Origin: Eimeria necatrix
Lineage: Eukaryota; Apicomplexa; Conoidasida; Eucoccidiorida; Eimeriidae
Assembly (NCBI RefSeq): GCF_000499385.1
Contig: NW_013651719.1
Span: 4,159-68,158, forward strand
Direction: 5' to 3'
DNA length: 64,000 nucleotides
The notes beneath the pieces are model-generated. The model was not told where the DNA came from. It saw only the letters and a program-made list of their open reading frames with translations, and searched no databases. This document shows, in pieces, positions 27,501 through 39,509 of the stretch. The position numbers and the translations under genes were made by a program. Within the stretch, counting starts at the first letter, position 1, and every line of letters starts with the position of its first letter.

Positions 27501-30400
27501 GCGCTCCGGAGACTCTCCGATCAACGGCAGCCAACAGGCCTTTCCCAGTCTGTTTTTCCACGTTAAACGCCTTGATGAATGTCTGAGATCCACGCAAGAC
27601 AAGAGATCAAGCGCCTTGTCAAGATTATATATGTAGTTCAGTACCGCATTTAGCACTGTGTAGCTGCAGAGTGTGTGATGACTTTTGCAGTTGCTTCTTG
27701 CGTCCAAAAAGCAGTTTTAGGTCATTCACCTTTTCTCGAAGTTCTTCTTTGAGTTCTGTATGGTACAGGTCCTTGCTTTTCGACATGATATCCAGGCACG
27801 CCTTTATATTATTCACAGCGTCTCTTATCTGGGATGAAATGTTAGTTCCTCCTGGAGCAGTCTTCGCGCTCATCAAAGCTACCTCTGCCTGTAAATTCAA
27901 GCCACCATAGAAGCAGATTCTGGTGTAAGGTGGATGGTATATTGCTGCAGATAGACTAAATATCGAATGGGGACCCAAGCATTGGCATACGCTTGAATGC
28001 CTAATATTTAGCACGATTTATTTAAGCGCTCATAATGCAAACGGCAAACGGCTGCTCTGCAAGTTCTCAAAGGTTCTCACCTGCTTGCAGTGCCGTTGGA
28101 GCGCAGACACCCCACTGCGCATGTTATCATCTCTCGGCTTGTCACGTTCAGCCTCCAGGAGCTTCATGCGCCGCTTCATCATCTGCACGCATTCCCAAAA
28201 AGAGACAGCACCATTAATACTGATCCTAGTTATTCACAGTATTTCCAAGTTGCCATTTCCTATACAGAACCAGAAAAACATCTGCCAAGTGAAGGCATGC
28301 TCCACTTATCTTTATTTAGCTTACAATCCAAGAATAGAATAGGCCTCGACGCTTTGATTCACTTGCGTATGATCCAGCAATGGAAGAGATCAACATGATT
28401 AGCCCGTGCAACATGCGGAGTAACCTGCAGAAGTATCCATCCAAGAGTATTCTGCCTGGGAATGCTGACGTAATCTCGAGGCACCCTCCACGAAGGAAAC
28501 TGCACTGACATGCGGCATACATCAGTCCAAGGGCGACAAAGAAGGGAACCTCAGCAAATCAAAGCTAAAAGCTCACTCTGGATATAAGAGTGCGTGGCAG
28601 TAGCGCTGCCCTATAAAAACGGGGAGGCAGTAAAGGAGCAAAACAGCCAGCTGGACCCAAGCCGCTATGCGGACGCGCGTCGGCAAGACTACGCTCACAG
28701 AGACCATGAAAAGATACATAAAGAACTGCAACCATGCGTCGAGAATCAGCTCCATAGACAGGATGAAGACTGCCAAATTGACGTTGCGAGTGCATATCCC
28801 TTGGCCTGCGGGTTCTTCACTCAAACTCCTCGCGGACAGCTGCATCGAACTGGGGTCAAGTTCATGGCTGGGATATATCGACAGTTTTTCATTTGTTACA
28901 AATATAACCACAGCTGCAGCTTCCGCAGCTAGTACTGCGTAGAGCCAGTATTCCAGTCTTTGCCTAATCCATGGAATGGCTGGGGCCAAAACTGAGCACG
29001 TCGCCAAAAAAATCAAGGTAGCGTATATTCCGTGAAGCCCCAATATGAAACTTTCCGGGACGGACGTCCAGTGCCCGAACGCCCCACAAGCAAGGATAGC
29101 ATAAACGCATGTTGTGGCCAGTATCTTGAAGCAGAAGAGACAAATGCTTCGCCACTCCATGAGGCGCCTGCTATTGTATACAAACTCATTCTCGGTCTCT
29201 TCGTCTTTAAAACGCAAGGGTAGGAGGCTAATATTGGCTCTCTGCTGCCTCTTGAGCTCAGAAATTTCCCCTGCCTCGCTGCCTGCCCCTGTCGAGTAAA
29301 AACTGCATTGCGTAGCCGCAGAACGGCCCATGTCAACTGCAGACAACAGAATGCATTCGTCAGAGGCCGGCCCCACCAAGGTTTCCCTGAATTTCTATTG
29401 CAGGAAGCAACTTGAGAGCCCCACTGAGCACCGTTCAATATAGAAGATCTACTTAAATAAAGTGCTGCAATTCAGACCAAGTGCACCCGAAGTACAAATG
29501 CTCTGCGAAACTTGAAGTATCTGGTGTAAAGAGTCAAGCCAGAATGCCCTTTGGCATCCACAAAATAAGTTATATTCAGGAACACGGTGCTCATATACAA
29601 CACAGATCCAAGCAGATCTTGCCAGTCTAGTAACTTCCTTGTCTTTGCCTGTATACTTCTCTGGATCTTGCCCACCTTTTGTTCGTGCAGTGCCTTTTGT
29701 GGACACATTTGTGATCGCGCCTTCGCCGTAGCGTACATAAACCGACTCCGCATACCACATCTGGTCGAACCAATTCTTCAGGACAAAGGAATCCACATGA
29801 CCAGAAACTCCTGCCGTGGGTGTTAGTGTAATTAATCTGGTGAGTATCTGCACTCTACGCCAACTCTATGGGACGCAATGTGAGGGGCAGTGGGCACCTG
29901 CATTTACTTCCCAACTCCACTGATAACGGTTGCTGCGCCGCACTACCGAGAAGTTAATTTGTATCTAACGTGGCACTCGACTTTATGTTGCTCAGGTTTG
30001 GGCGGCATACCGCGATTGATTCGATGCATGGAAGGCGCATATATAGGGGCTTTTTCGGCAAAGAAGTGCCGCTTTCTCGCCGCGACGTTGTTTGCCTGCC
30101 GCCCTCTGTGGCTTTCTTTTGAGTTTGCTCAGGGGAAGAAAGCTGTGAGCCATTTCGTCTGTTGCTTGTAGAGTTGTGCTGTGAAGGCGTACGGTAATTT
30201 TCCGGGTCGTTACTTTCTGTTGGACTCGCGGAATGGGTGAGTTCAAGCACGACAGCTGAGGGACGGCCGGCGGGCATCTCTGCATCTTCGTAGTCAGCAT
30301 TTCCCGCGGACAACTCTACAACTTCGCAGTTAGCAATGCTTCTGGAATCGAGATATGACGAACGTATCGATGTTGGCTCGTTCGCCCTTGGAGCCTCCAT
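24533..30400 (-). CDS. Six-helix cyclic-nucleotide phosphodiesterase, copy 2
   Basis: Paralogue of the PDE at 16.4-22.6 kb, transcribed towards it. Exons after the first: 28577-29336 (membrane domain), 28325-28424, 28081-28182, 27730-27888, 27433-27582, 26985-27038, 26670-26852, 26408-26457, 26133-26238, 25874-25981, 25568-25707, 25222-25485, 25004-25118, 24791-24834 and a tentative last exon 24533-24605. Catalytic motifs: YHNSIHG, CHDVGHPGRNNAFF, LYNDRSVLENFH, ILATDM, AADIGH, all metal ligands present. Exon 1 is a hydrophilic N-terminus, probably from ATG 30400 (MEAPRANEP) or in-frame ATG 30547; its donor was not fixed. Exons 3, 5, 7 and 9-14 have the same lengths and phases as in copy 1, whereas linker exons 4 and 6 and the C-terminus differ. 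Likely membrane-bound; substrate unknown. Confidence 0.88.
29449..29853 (-). other. Possible extra exons upstream of the PDE copy 2 membrane domain
   Basis: Inside what would be the first PDE intron, two minus-strand segments look coding. One follows acceptor cacggcag at 29812 (GVSGHVDSFVLKNWFDQMWY to GTARTK, donor gtgggc); its ends are both phase 1 and could join directly to the PDE exon at 29336. The other (about 29478-29630) encodes KTRKLLDWQDLLGSVLYMSTVFLNITYFV, a likely membrane helix, but its phase does not fit that join. These may be PDE exons, part of another gene, or remnants. Confidence 0.3.
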
Positions 30401-30547
30401 GGCTCCAGCAGGGGACCTTTCCCCAGTGACGATCGGGTTGTCGGCTACTGTACACGTCGTGGAAACTCCCTGAACCCCATCGACAGAAATGGACGGGCCT
30501 CGACGATGAGTTAATGAATAGAATAAAATCCAAAAAAGCCTCTTCAA

Positions 30548-33500
30548 CAGCCCGTGAGTGGGAAATTTTGCCCTACTTGGAGCGCCGAACTGGGACTGCG
30601 CTCATTCCTCGAATAGGTTGCCTACATAGTGCTGCTTGTCCACCTGACGTGTTCACAGCCTTGCCAGCGGTGACTCCGCGAGGTAAAGAGTTGGCTGAGA
30701 TTACGGGACAATTTCAAGGAGGCCTTTGTTAACTCGGATGCTCGGCCACGGCATGAATTACGAAATTGTTGGTTCGAGCCTCCACTAGTCAAGCGGGAAA
30801 GGCTTGCCGCAACGCATAGGGCGTTGTCTCAGAAATGTCATGCGAGTGCTGAATCACAAGGCTTCCTTTGTTTCAGCTCATAAGTTGCCAACGGTGCCGC
30901 CGGCAGCTAAGGTGATTCCCACGAAACCCAAAGATATTTCCGCACAAGGAGCCGGCCCCCGGCAGCTTCAATGTAGATTTTTATTCATATACCACCAAAT
31001 AAGCTCTGGATTTGCGAGGGTGTACAAAACGTCAATTTCTATTTCGATCCTGATGGAAACCAGCGGTCTCCCGATCGCTGTTCTGGGTGGTCTTGCCTGC
31101 CATGGCGGCTGCGCTCTTCTGCGTAAAACGGCTAACGGCCAACGCAGCTCAGCGCAAACGCCACTTCTTTGAAATTTGTTCTGAGATTTTCTGGAATGCA
31201 AGATAAATGTTTCATTCAACTGGGCAGTGTTCCTGCTCGAAATTCAACACTGCCGGGAAAGTGCAGTTTTACTTACCATCCATGCATCTTCCAGGTGCTT
31301 GGTAGTTCACCACAGAAGGAAAGCGCTTATGCTAGATTTCTACATACTAAATAAAGCATTCTGGTCTTGTTCGCGACTTCTTTCTACAGTTCATGTTCGA
31401 AGAACGATAGTCAAGGCCTGTTGGGTACTCCACATGAAGACTGCTGCAGGATCTTATGTTTTGACTGTCGTGAAGCAGGAGAACTTCATACATATCACTG
31501 TTGAGTGAACATAAGAGAGATATACTGAGCAGATGGGCTTTTCTCAGAGCGCGAGGCGTGAGCCACTGGCTTTGCTTCTAGTGCTCTCCTGGTATTGAGC
31601 TGACGGGCCACCAGACACATCGTCCTTCATGACACTTCATGATTCACCCAAATGTAGTGAACAGGTGTCTACACTGTTACTACGTATGCCCCTGGGCAAG
31701 TCCAACTAGGGTGCACACTCTGCACTGACTGTCAAAGGTACATGATTCTCGCCAACAACTACTGAATATCTTGATTAACCTCGTACAATTGAGTTCATAT
31801 TATTATAAGGTACGAAAACTTTGAAGAAATCGTATCGCCTTGAAACAGGTACTGGTGGGGGCTGATAACCATTAAATAACTGGTGAAGGCGACAAGGGTA
31901 GCAGTAGTTCGGACTTCACAGGGAACATGCCCAACGTTAATCTCTCAGTCCTCTTTGTCATTCGTGAACTGCACATTGGGCACCTCGTATGCGGCTGTCC
32001 TAGATTTTGTCATTTGATCAATTGCCATTCTGGTTCTGTCCATTCAGCGAAAAAATTCGTGGTCTACGTTCCACATGCCTTTTCTGTTCGTAAGCCACCT
32101 TGCTCAGTACCAAGTGTCAGTGGGCTGACTATGTACGTTCGTGAGTAGTTCATATTAGCAATACGGCTGCCTTGTAGCCACTGACACACAAAGAATGCGC
32201 AAGAACGGTTATCCGCTCAAGCGGAGCCTGCTTTTTCATCGCTAGTGGGTTGATATTCCGCATCATACTAGGCATTCCATTAGGTCGGATGCACTCTGCT
32301 GCTTTAGAGTGTTTAGTAAACACTCTAAAGCATTCTGCTGCTTGAAAGTGTTTACTACTCAAAAGATTGCTGTCCTCGCGTGGAGCAGGTATTCTGGGTA
32401 GCTGACGGTGTAGATATCCTCAGGGGTCAATAACTCTGAAGTTCTAACATTTTTCATTCAACGTATGCATACTAGACATGACAAAAATGCATAATTGCCT
32501 TTTAGAAAGAGCCACAACGTAGTAAACCTTAAATGTGAGATATGCTTTCCAAACCACACGCCGGGAGAAAAAGGCACTCACTTCTGATTTGTTCACGACT
32601 CCAATCTAGCATGTGCTGAGAGAAAACGTAGTTACTTCTAATGATTTCATGGCGCAGAACTAATAATGCCGCCTCAGTAGCCACCTCATTAGAGGAGTTG
32701 AGGGCATAGATTTGTGCACGCAAGCCTGCAGCTGTCACAGATAAACATTATGCTTTTGCGTAGATTTTGTGGTTATCGTTCTTAGTTTGTGTAGATTTTG
32801 TGGTCGTCGGTCTCGGGCAGTCACTCGACAGCCACTAGGATCTAACGCAACTGCACACATCTGCACAACACAGTGCTACAAAGTGTTCGCGAAATCCCGT
32901 ATCGCTCCCTGATGAGCCTCGTGCACTACGAGATGAAACACAGACTGCGTTTATTGGAACAGCTAGATAATTTCCTGCTTGGCATAGTTAGTTGGCCCAC
33001 ATGGCAACAAAAATTTTGGGAATCATAACAACCGCTCAGTAAGTGCAGTGAAGCAGCTTCAGCAGTTAGCACCAGCATCTTGCCTCAGTGCCATCTCCCG
33101 TGTGACGTCAGCGTGCCTTGAGATTTAGGCATCTTTGGAAACAGTATACATGATGTGCGCGATAATATGGTAAACCTTTTGAATGCTGCGTATCCAAAAG
33201 TTTATTTCTTTCAATTTCTTTTATGAGTTTCTGGGGACGCGCTACAATACTTTGACAGAAATGTAGGCTAAACAGCCGTTGCAGGCTACTTTTGGCTACT
33301 TGTTTTTGCATCGTGTGATCTTTTCGTTGCTGAAGTGCCTGTGCTACATGTGAGTCCTGTTTGCTGCCGGATTTCCCGCCTTTCTCAGCAAGAAACCCGT
33401 AGAACTGTACCCTCTCTGTGGAGGCGAGCGAACTGGAGAGTATAAATGCCATGTAAAAGCTGGTGTTTTATATGTGAAAGGTCAGACATTAGGTGCATAT

Positions 33501-34027
33501 AAGGTGCATAAGTGGAGGAAGCACATGATGAGAGACTTGACAATATGTCATAGGCCTTTCAACCGCTGGCTTTAAACAAGTCTTCGTCCTCACCTTTACC
33601 AACATCACATTCACTTGAAGGAGGCTGCAGTAAACGGTTTTGTTCCTGAGTTCCCATCGAAATTCACAGATAAAATGTATGTGAGGCATGCCAGCAGTGG
33701 CTTTTTTGTGAGGGTTGGGAGTTTCAAAGTAAAAGAAAGCCTATATAAGAGCACCAAACATATAACCAAACACGGGTCTGCGTATGCCTGATTCATTCTG
33801 CTTTGACTGGAGCCTCCAATGTAAATCATTGAGTAAGCTTCTAGCAGCAGACTGCTTTCAGTTTGCCAATTGGGAGAGCTGATAAAGCAAAGGCCGGTCT
33901 GCAGTGCCAACTTCGAAAGTAGAAGTTTTGGCTTTGCATTGATGAGCGCCTTCGCAGAAATCTCAAATGGCGATGGAACGCTCTGCTGGTGAGCGGTGAC
34001 CTCTTGTCAGCCGATCTCGACTGTCTC
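30548..34027. other. No supported gene
   Basis: 3.5 kb of unique sequence with only short frames. A minus frame at 30968-31219 includes a well-placed ATG (gccgccATGG near 31105) but has no support beyond that. Contains the 29-bp palindrome at 32302-32330 and a short direct repeat GTAGATTTTGTGGT near 32760-32805. Confidence 0.45.
32302..32330. repeat. Perfect 14-bp-arm inverted repeat
   Basis: CTTTAGAGTGTTTA, one G, then the exact complement TAAACACTCTAAAG. A related partial copy (GAAAGTGTTTACTACTC) follows within 20 bp, and both are preceded by CTGCTG. Confidence 0.9.
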
Positions 34028-37000
34028 CTATAATGCTGTGTGGTTTACAGCCAGTGCTTGGCATGCGTATTCAGCTAGCGTTTGGAATGGGCCGGTACAA
34101 ACATGCACTTTGCCGTGACCGGCTTGGTGTTGTCGGATGCCCAGCACTGGGAACGAATTTTCGCATTCAGCCCCTCTTGGCCTTTCCACTGGGCTTCTTT
34201 TCACTTGGAGGGACTGCGATGTCGAGTTCTCTATGCTGTATGCATTGCCCGTTCTCATAAAAGTATCCCTACAGGCATCACAACAAGCAAAAATTGCTTG
34301 GCCTATGGAGCTGGTAAAGATGGCCGAACTGCTTCTTTAGTGCACACGCGAGCGAACGCTTTTACGAATACGTAGTACTGCACCGTTTAGACAAAATGTA
34401 AGGCGAATGGACGGGCAGAGTCTGTGGTAGACTTACTGCGAGACAAGTGAACGTAGGAGCGACAAACATGTAGCAGCCACCTTCTTTATTCTCAGTAAAT
34501 CCTACAGGGCATTGCACAAGAGGCTTTCGTTTTTCTTGCCGGTAGCACATGTCAGGTTCTCGGACTTTAAGAGGAGATATTATTGGTTTCTTTTTCTCTT
34601 TTAAATCATGCGTGTAGACCTGCGGCCCCGCGGGAGTTGGAAGACCCAGTAGTCCAGTAGTTGGATCCAAGGGGCTGATTTCCTGGATCTGAACACCTTT
34701 CTTCAAGGCTGCCTTCTCTGCTGCGTGCTGTGCAGCCGCCTCCATTTTCAGCTGATGAACAGGGTCATGAATGTATCTCCATTGGTTAACGCCCATGATG
34801 AAATATGCGTAAGGTAGCTTTGTAAAACCTAGTCGCCGAGGAAATTGGCCTCCACTGCTGCCTTCAACAACAGGCTCCGTTGGCCCACGCAAAACTTCGG
34901 AATTTATATCTCCTGATGCAGTGAGATTCAAATTGCGATATGCGGTTCGCCGTCCCAATTCTTTGGTGCGCGTATCTTCTCCTGAGTTTTTTGTCAACCA
35001 GTGCGAATTACCGTCGGATTCAAGGGAGGGCAACGGCGCATTCAAACGTTCAGCAGTCTGGTGGAGCAGCTTCAGTTCCAGAGAGCCATCAACATTTGCC
35101 GCTGTAGTTAACTTGCGCTGGGCTCCCGTCACAAAGTAATGCTGCGGTGACACCGCCCTGACAAAGCCAGAGTCCGGCATGGGTGCAGCAGTCATTTGGG
35201 CTGGCTCGAAGCTCGTTCCTCCCTTTCCAGTCTCATTCATTCTTTCAGCTGAGTAGCTCAGTGGCGCACTTGATGAATATCCCGCATGGAGTAAGCTCGC
35301 GTGTGCATGTTGCTTACTTTCACTCATGCTAATCTCTGCAGACACCTGGTTACGTTTTGCTTCGTCATCGCTATTATCCTGTCCTGTATCTATTTTCGAA
35401 ACGTCGGAGACCAAACCAGAATTCTTTGCTCTTCTCCTCAGCAATGAATCAAGTCTTCGACTCCTCTTGCTTTCTGTCAGTGCTATATCTTCATCCACAA
35501 CGCTTGTGGCATGTTCGCTTCGGAGCTCTCCAGAACCTTCGTTTGCGCGTGACCCGTCTCGCGCTTGCTGCGCCTGCGACGGTGGCCGCCTTGTACGAGC
35601 TTGCGTGGTGGAGTCCTCTCGAGTTGGAACATGACGCGTCAAGTCGCCGTTCCGCTCATCCTCTTCACCACTTTCTGCTCTTGGAGTTGGCCGCTGCCCT
35701 CGGCCTTGCGGACGCCGCTGGCGATCAGCAGCAGGAGCACTGCTGGAACCTTCTTCTCTCTCTGGACCTTGTCTGTCTGTTGAGCTTGCCGCTTCAGCCG
35801 CTCGGCTCCGGCGCTCCTGTCGCCTCTCTTGTTCGCTGTCTGCTCCGTCCTCTGAACGTCCTGTGCCTCGTTTTTGTTGTTGTTGTTTGTCTTCCTTCTT
35901 CGCGCTTTGTGTGTTTTCTTTTTGCTGGTCTTCCGTCGAGCTTCTTCGTTGCCTTCTTGAAGTTGTCTGCGTTGCGCTTTCTTGGGTTTGGGCATGCGAT
36001 GTCTGAGACTCGTTTCTACTGTTTTGGGCCCCAGACATTGCGGAATGTGCATTGTTGTCAGTGCTGTCTGAAGAATTACCCGTGCGAGAATTTGTCCGGT
36101 TGCGCACTCCGGATCCTTCCTGATGCCTATTCTCGTTTCTCTCCGTAGGTCGAGTGCTTGTCCTGTCTCCCTGCTCATCGTCAGCGCTTTGTCGTTTTTC
36201 TTCATTTGCTCCGGTTTCACCGTTTGCGGCGTTTGGGCGGCGTTGTCTGCGTCGGTTTTGCCCCGTCATAGAGGATGGTTGGCTTCCTGAGGAAGTAGTA
36301 CCCTGCTCCCTTTCCTTGATAGCTTCCTTTTTAGGATCAGGCTTCGTGTCCGAGGAGTGGCTGCCCTGCGGGGGCTGCCGCTGGCTGCTACTGTCGCGTT
36401 TCCTTGTGTCATTCTTGGCAGTCTCTGGTTTATTGTCCGAGGTACTTGATTCATTTGCCTTTAGACGGCTCTCAGCTCTTTTATTCTCTGTCTCAGCATT
36501 TCTGTCTTTTCTGTCTTTTTCGCTGCTCTTGCTGCCGTCTTTGCGTTTTTCAGCCAATGCCTCAGGCTTCTTCGCATTTCTGGTTCCCTCTGGTTCTTTG
36601 GTTGCTTGCTTTGCTTTCTCTGCTTTGCTCGATTCCTTTGGTTTTTTACCTGAGTCAGGCTGCTTTTCGTCTTGCTTTTTTGATTTATCCGGCAGCTTTT
36701 TTTTCTTGCTGTCGTTTTCTTTGCTACTAGGGGGAGGGTCGAGAGGGCAATACCACTGAGGAGGTTTTTGAACCTGTGGGGACTCAACAGATCAGCTTAA
36801 TAGCGTCATGAAAGACTTGCCGCCGAGAGTCATGGGACATCGCTATCCACAAGAAAACATTCGCAGGTACTTCAGGACACGTTATGCTCTGTGGTCTTGG
36901 TTGAAGTGAGTCACATCTTGAGTGCTTCAGAGCAAATTGCTACTCGCAAGCGCATGAAGTTGATGCTCGAACAGCATATTCCCTCAGAAAGTCAAAAGAG

Positions 37001-39509
37001 CTTACCACATGAACACACGAGGTTCCCTCTACTATTCCATCGCATAAGATGTTGGGACTGGTAAGCTCGATCCGGATGCACAAAAACTGTTCGGGGTCCA
37101 GAGAATAGCTCGGCTCGCAAGCCCAGTCAATAGGTGCCTCTATTACTTCCTAGAGAAACAACGCATACCCAAAAATTCACTGTGAACCAATGATCAGGCA
37201 CAGTAGCGACGACCTGTCTACATAAAATGCATTGGAATGCCCTACTGCCCTCTTAAACCTTTGACATACTTCGTAGCAGCCTGGTATGTAGTCTAGCGCT
37301 TCAAGGCGCCTTCTATGCAAATACTGCACATCTCCGTCTGTTTTATCCTGGAAAGACCGCTGCGAAGAGCTGTCCCTAGAGCTGCGCCTACTTAGCTGCC
37401 CGCGACTTCCTCTGCAGTGTTCATTAGTGCAGTGTTCCTTCGCGCCGCTTCGTTTCTTCTGTGCAGGACCATTTCTAAAGAAGTGGCGACCATCGAGCAC
37501 CAAGTGATGCTGGTGAGCGTTTACATTTGCAGTGCCGCTTTCTTTGTCCACAGTTTGTTCGTTCTCACCTTGAAAGACACTGTTCGAGGACGAAATAATG
37601 TCTGCGCTGGCTTGCGAGTGAGAGTTTCTCTTCCCCTTACTGCCGGCCCCATCCGCTCCCGCAGGGTCATTAGCCCTCCAGCGCACGTCCGTTACTACTT
37701 TTTGTGGCGCCTCACTGCGTACGTGGGGCTGCAAGTGCGTTTCAAAGCCCTTTTCAAACAAGTTTGCTGAGTGTAGCTGCTGGCGTGCAAACGGGCCTTG
37801 CTTCCCAGCGGCTTCATGGTAGAATCGTTGGTCGTGCCAGGGCCGGTAAACCGGAATGTGCTGCGGACGGATTGCCGGTATTCCCGGCGTCGTATCATGG
37901 ACCAAAAGATTGTTTTTCTGAAGCAACGAAGAGGCTGGACGGACGGGGGAATTCCACATCAGATTAACATATAGCGGTCCTGAAGAAGAGCGTACTGGTG
38001 GAGCTTCTGTTCGTGGCCACACTGCGCCTAGATTTTCCTTGGATAAATATTCACTTGCAATCAAAATCGGTGAAAGGCGCCCTGAATTTTGGAGTTCACT
38101 GCCTTGCACTGCTCCCATGGACTGGTCAGATGGTAGTTTGGCGGCCTCAAGTCTGCGCCCAATCACTTCGTTGGAGAGAAACTCTGGTGAGGCGACAGCA
38201 CGTGAAAATCCTGAGATTCTGTTCGCAGTGTCCCAACGCTGGCCGTGTTCGTGTTCCGTAAGCTCTTCATAATTAGTAGAGAAGGCCCATTCGTCCATAC
38301 CATAATTCGATACTTGCTCCAGCCCAGTGGTAGAAAGCATTTCCGTCGTGGCAGTCACTTGTCGAAATGGATACTGCTTGCGTGCTTCAGAAGCGGTGAA
38401 TTCGTCGAATGATTGGCCCGGCAGCTCCCATTCAACTGAATTCATCTCAGGTTCATTGCTGGCTTGAAGTGTTGGAAAAATCGTGGAATAGGTGCTCACC
38501 TTTTTTGCGGTGAAGTTTGGAAGGTCGCTTTCCTTTTGATAGACATTCCCACTAAATTCGGTGCTAGATTTCATCGATTTTGATTTTTCAGTCCACGGCA
38601 GCGAAGAGTCATCAGGTGAGTCGCCATCAGGTGAGTCGTCACATGGTGCTCCTCTACGTTGTATACATAATCCATCTAACTCGAAGAATCCAGGGCTGCA
38701 GACGGCCCTCGGTGGCTTTGCATCGATAAATTCACATTTATTTTCGAGGTTAAGGTTTCCTTTCATGCATTCCATGATGAGTGGCCGGACCGTACGCTGC
38801 CACAGTAACAATGCAGCAAAACCAGAATTCTCTGTGACAAGCAGCCCAGTCTTGAAGTAATTGCTGGTGCCTCCAGTGCACTATTCATCCTGTTACACAC
38901 ATTGAAACACCCAAATTGGATGCCTTGGGCGCACACATTCCCCCTACCTCGATACAGACATCTCCTTCCATCCTCTCATGGGGTCCCCAGCAAGCCAGTT
39001 TCATGCGAGCCACTCTCGTCGCAACGCACTCCTTGATGCCGTCGACAATATACTCTGTAAAGCCTCCTGGGCACGTAGTGCAGTCAGGTGGGGCAAACAT
39101 CAAGCACTCTTCGTCCCGCAGCACTCCATTAGGGCATACCTTCAACGGCGGCATTGCGTGAGTCATGGTGCACCTTACCTGCAGTAAAGGCGCTCCGATT
39201 GAAAAAACACAGTGAGCAAATACCTACAAGCATTTCTACATAGTGGAAGTTTATGGGGGGCGCTACATTCTCTACTTCTCTTGGTTTTAACAACACGTGG
39301 CAAAGCTTAAAGCCATTTGCCCGCGGTGGGGATATGCTCACGCCTGTTGGATCCATCACATATGGCTCTGGGCAATTTCTAGGAGCGTTGCCTGCGGGTC
39401 TGCTTTTCGGGTCAGGCTTGGCCAAAACAGGCCAGCGAAACAGGCATGCAACCACCACGGCTGCAGTAGATGCATGTCTGGCTACTCTCATGCTGGGCTG
39501 GCTCGACAA
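34028..39509 (-). CDS. Oocyst-wall-protein-like secreted cysteine-rich protein
   Basis: Probable structural protein of the oocyst wall (COWP/OWP-like). Six exons keep phase 0 throughout: 39228-39509, 38897-39178, 37222-38796, 37006-37149, 34437-36773 and 34028-34213, about 1,601 residues. Exon 1 has a signal peptide (ASTAAVVVACLFRWPVLA). Exon 2 is cysteine-rich with CPNG and CPGGFTEY; exon 3 opens with CSPGFFELDGLC and is then a long spacer ending in paired Cys; exon 4 has four Cys. Exon 5 begins with WYCPLDPP, continues as a very hydrophilic Lys/Arg/Ser/Gln-rich stretch of several hundred residues, and ends with CYRQEKRK and CPVGFTENKEGGC. The C-P-x-G-F spacing matches the COWP-type repeat. 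The final exon is the least certain; without it the frame stops at 34362. The start could also be the in-frame Met seven codons on. Confidence 0.65.

Noticed and set aside
30731..30790. tRNA-like GGTTCGAGCC
   Set aside because: The T-stem does not pair and no cloverleaf can be drawn.
35357..36759. Plus-strand frames of 263 and 201 codons
   Set aside because: Antisense of the charged spacer of the oocyst-wall-like gene, whose biased codons leave the other strand open.
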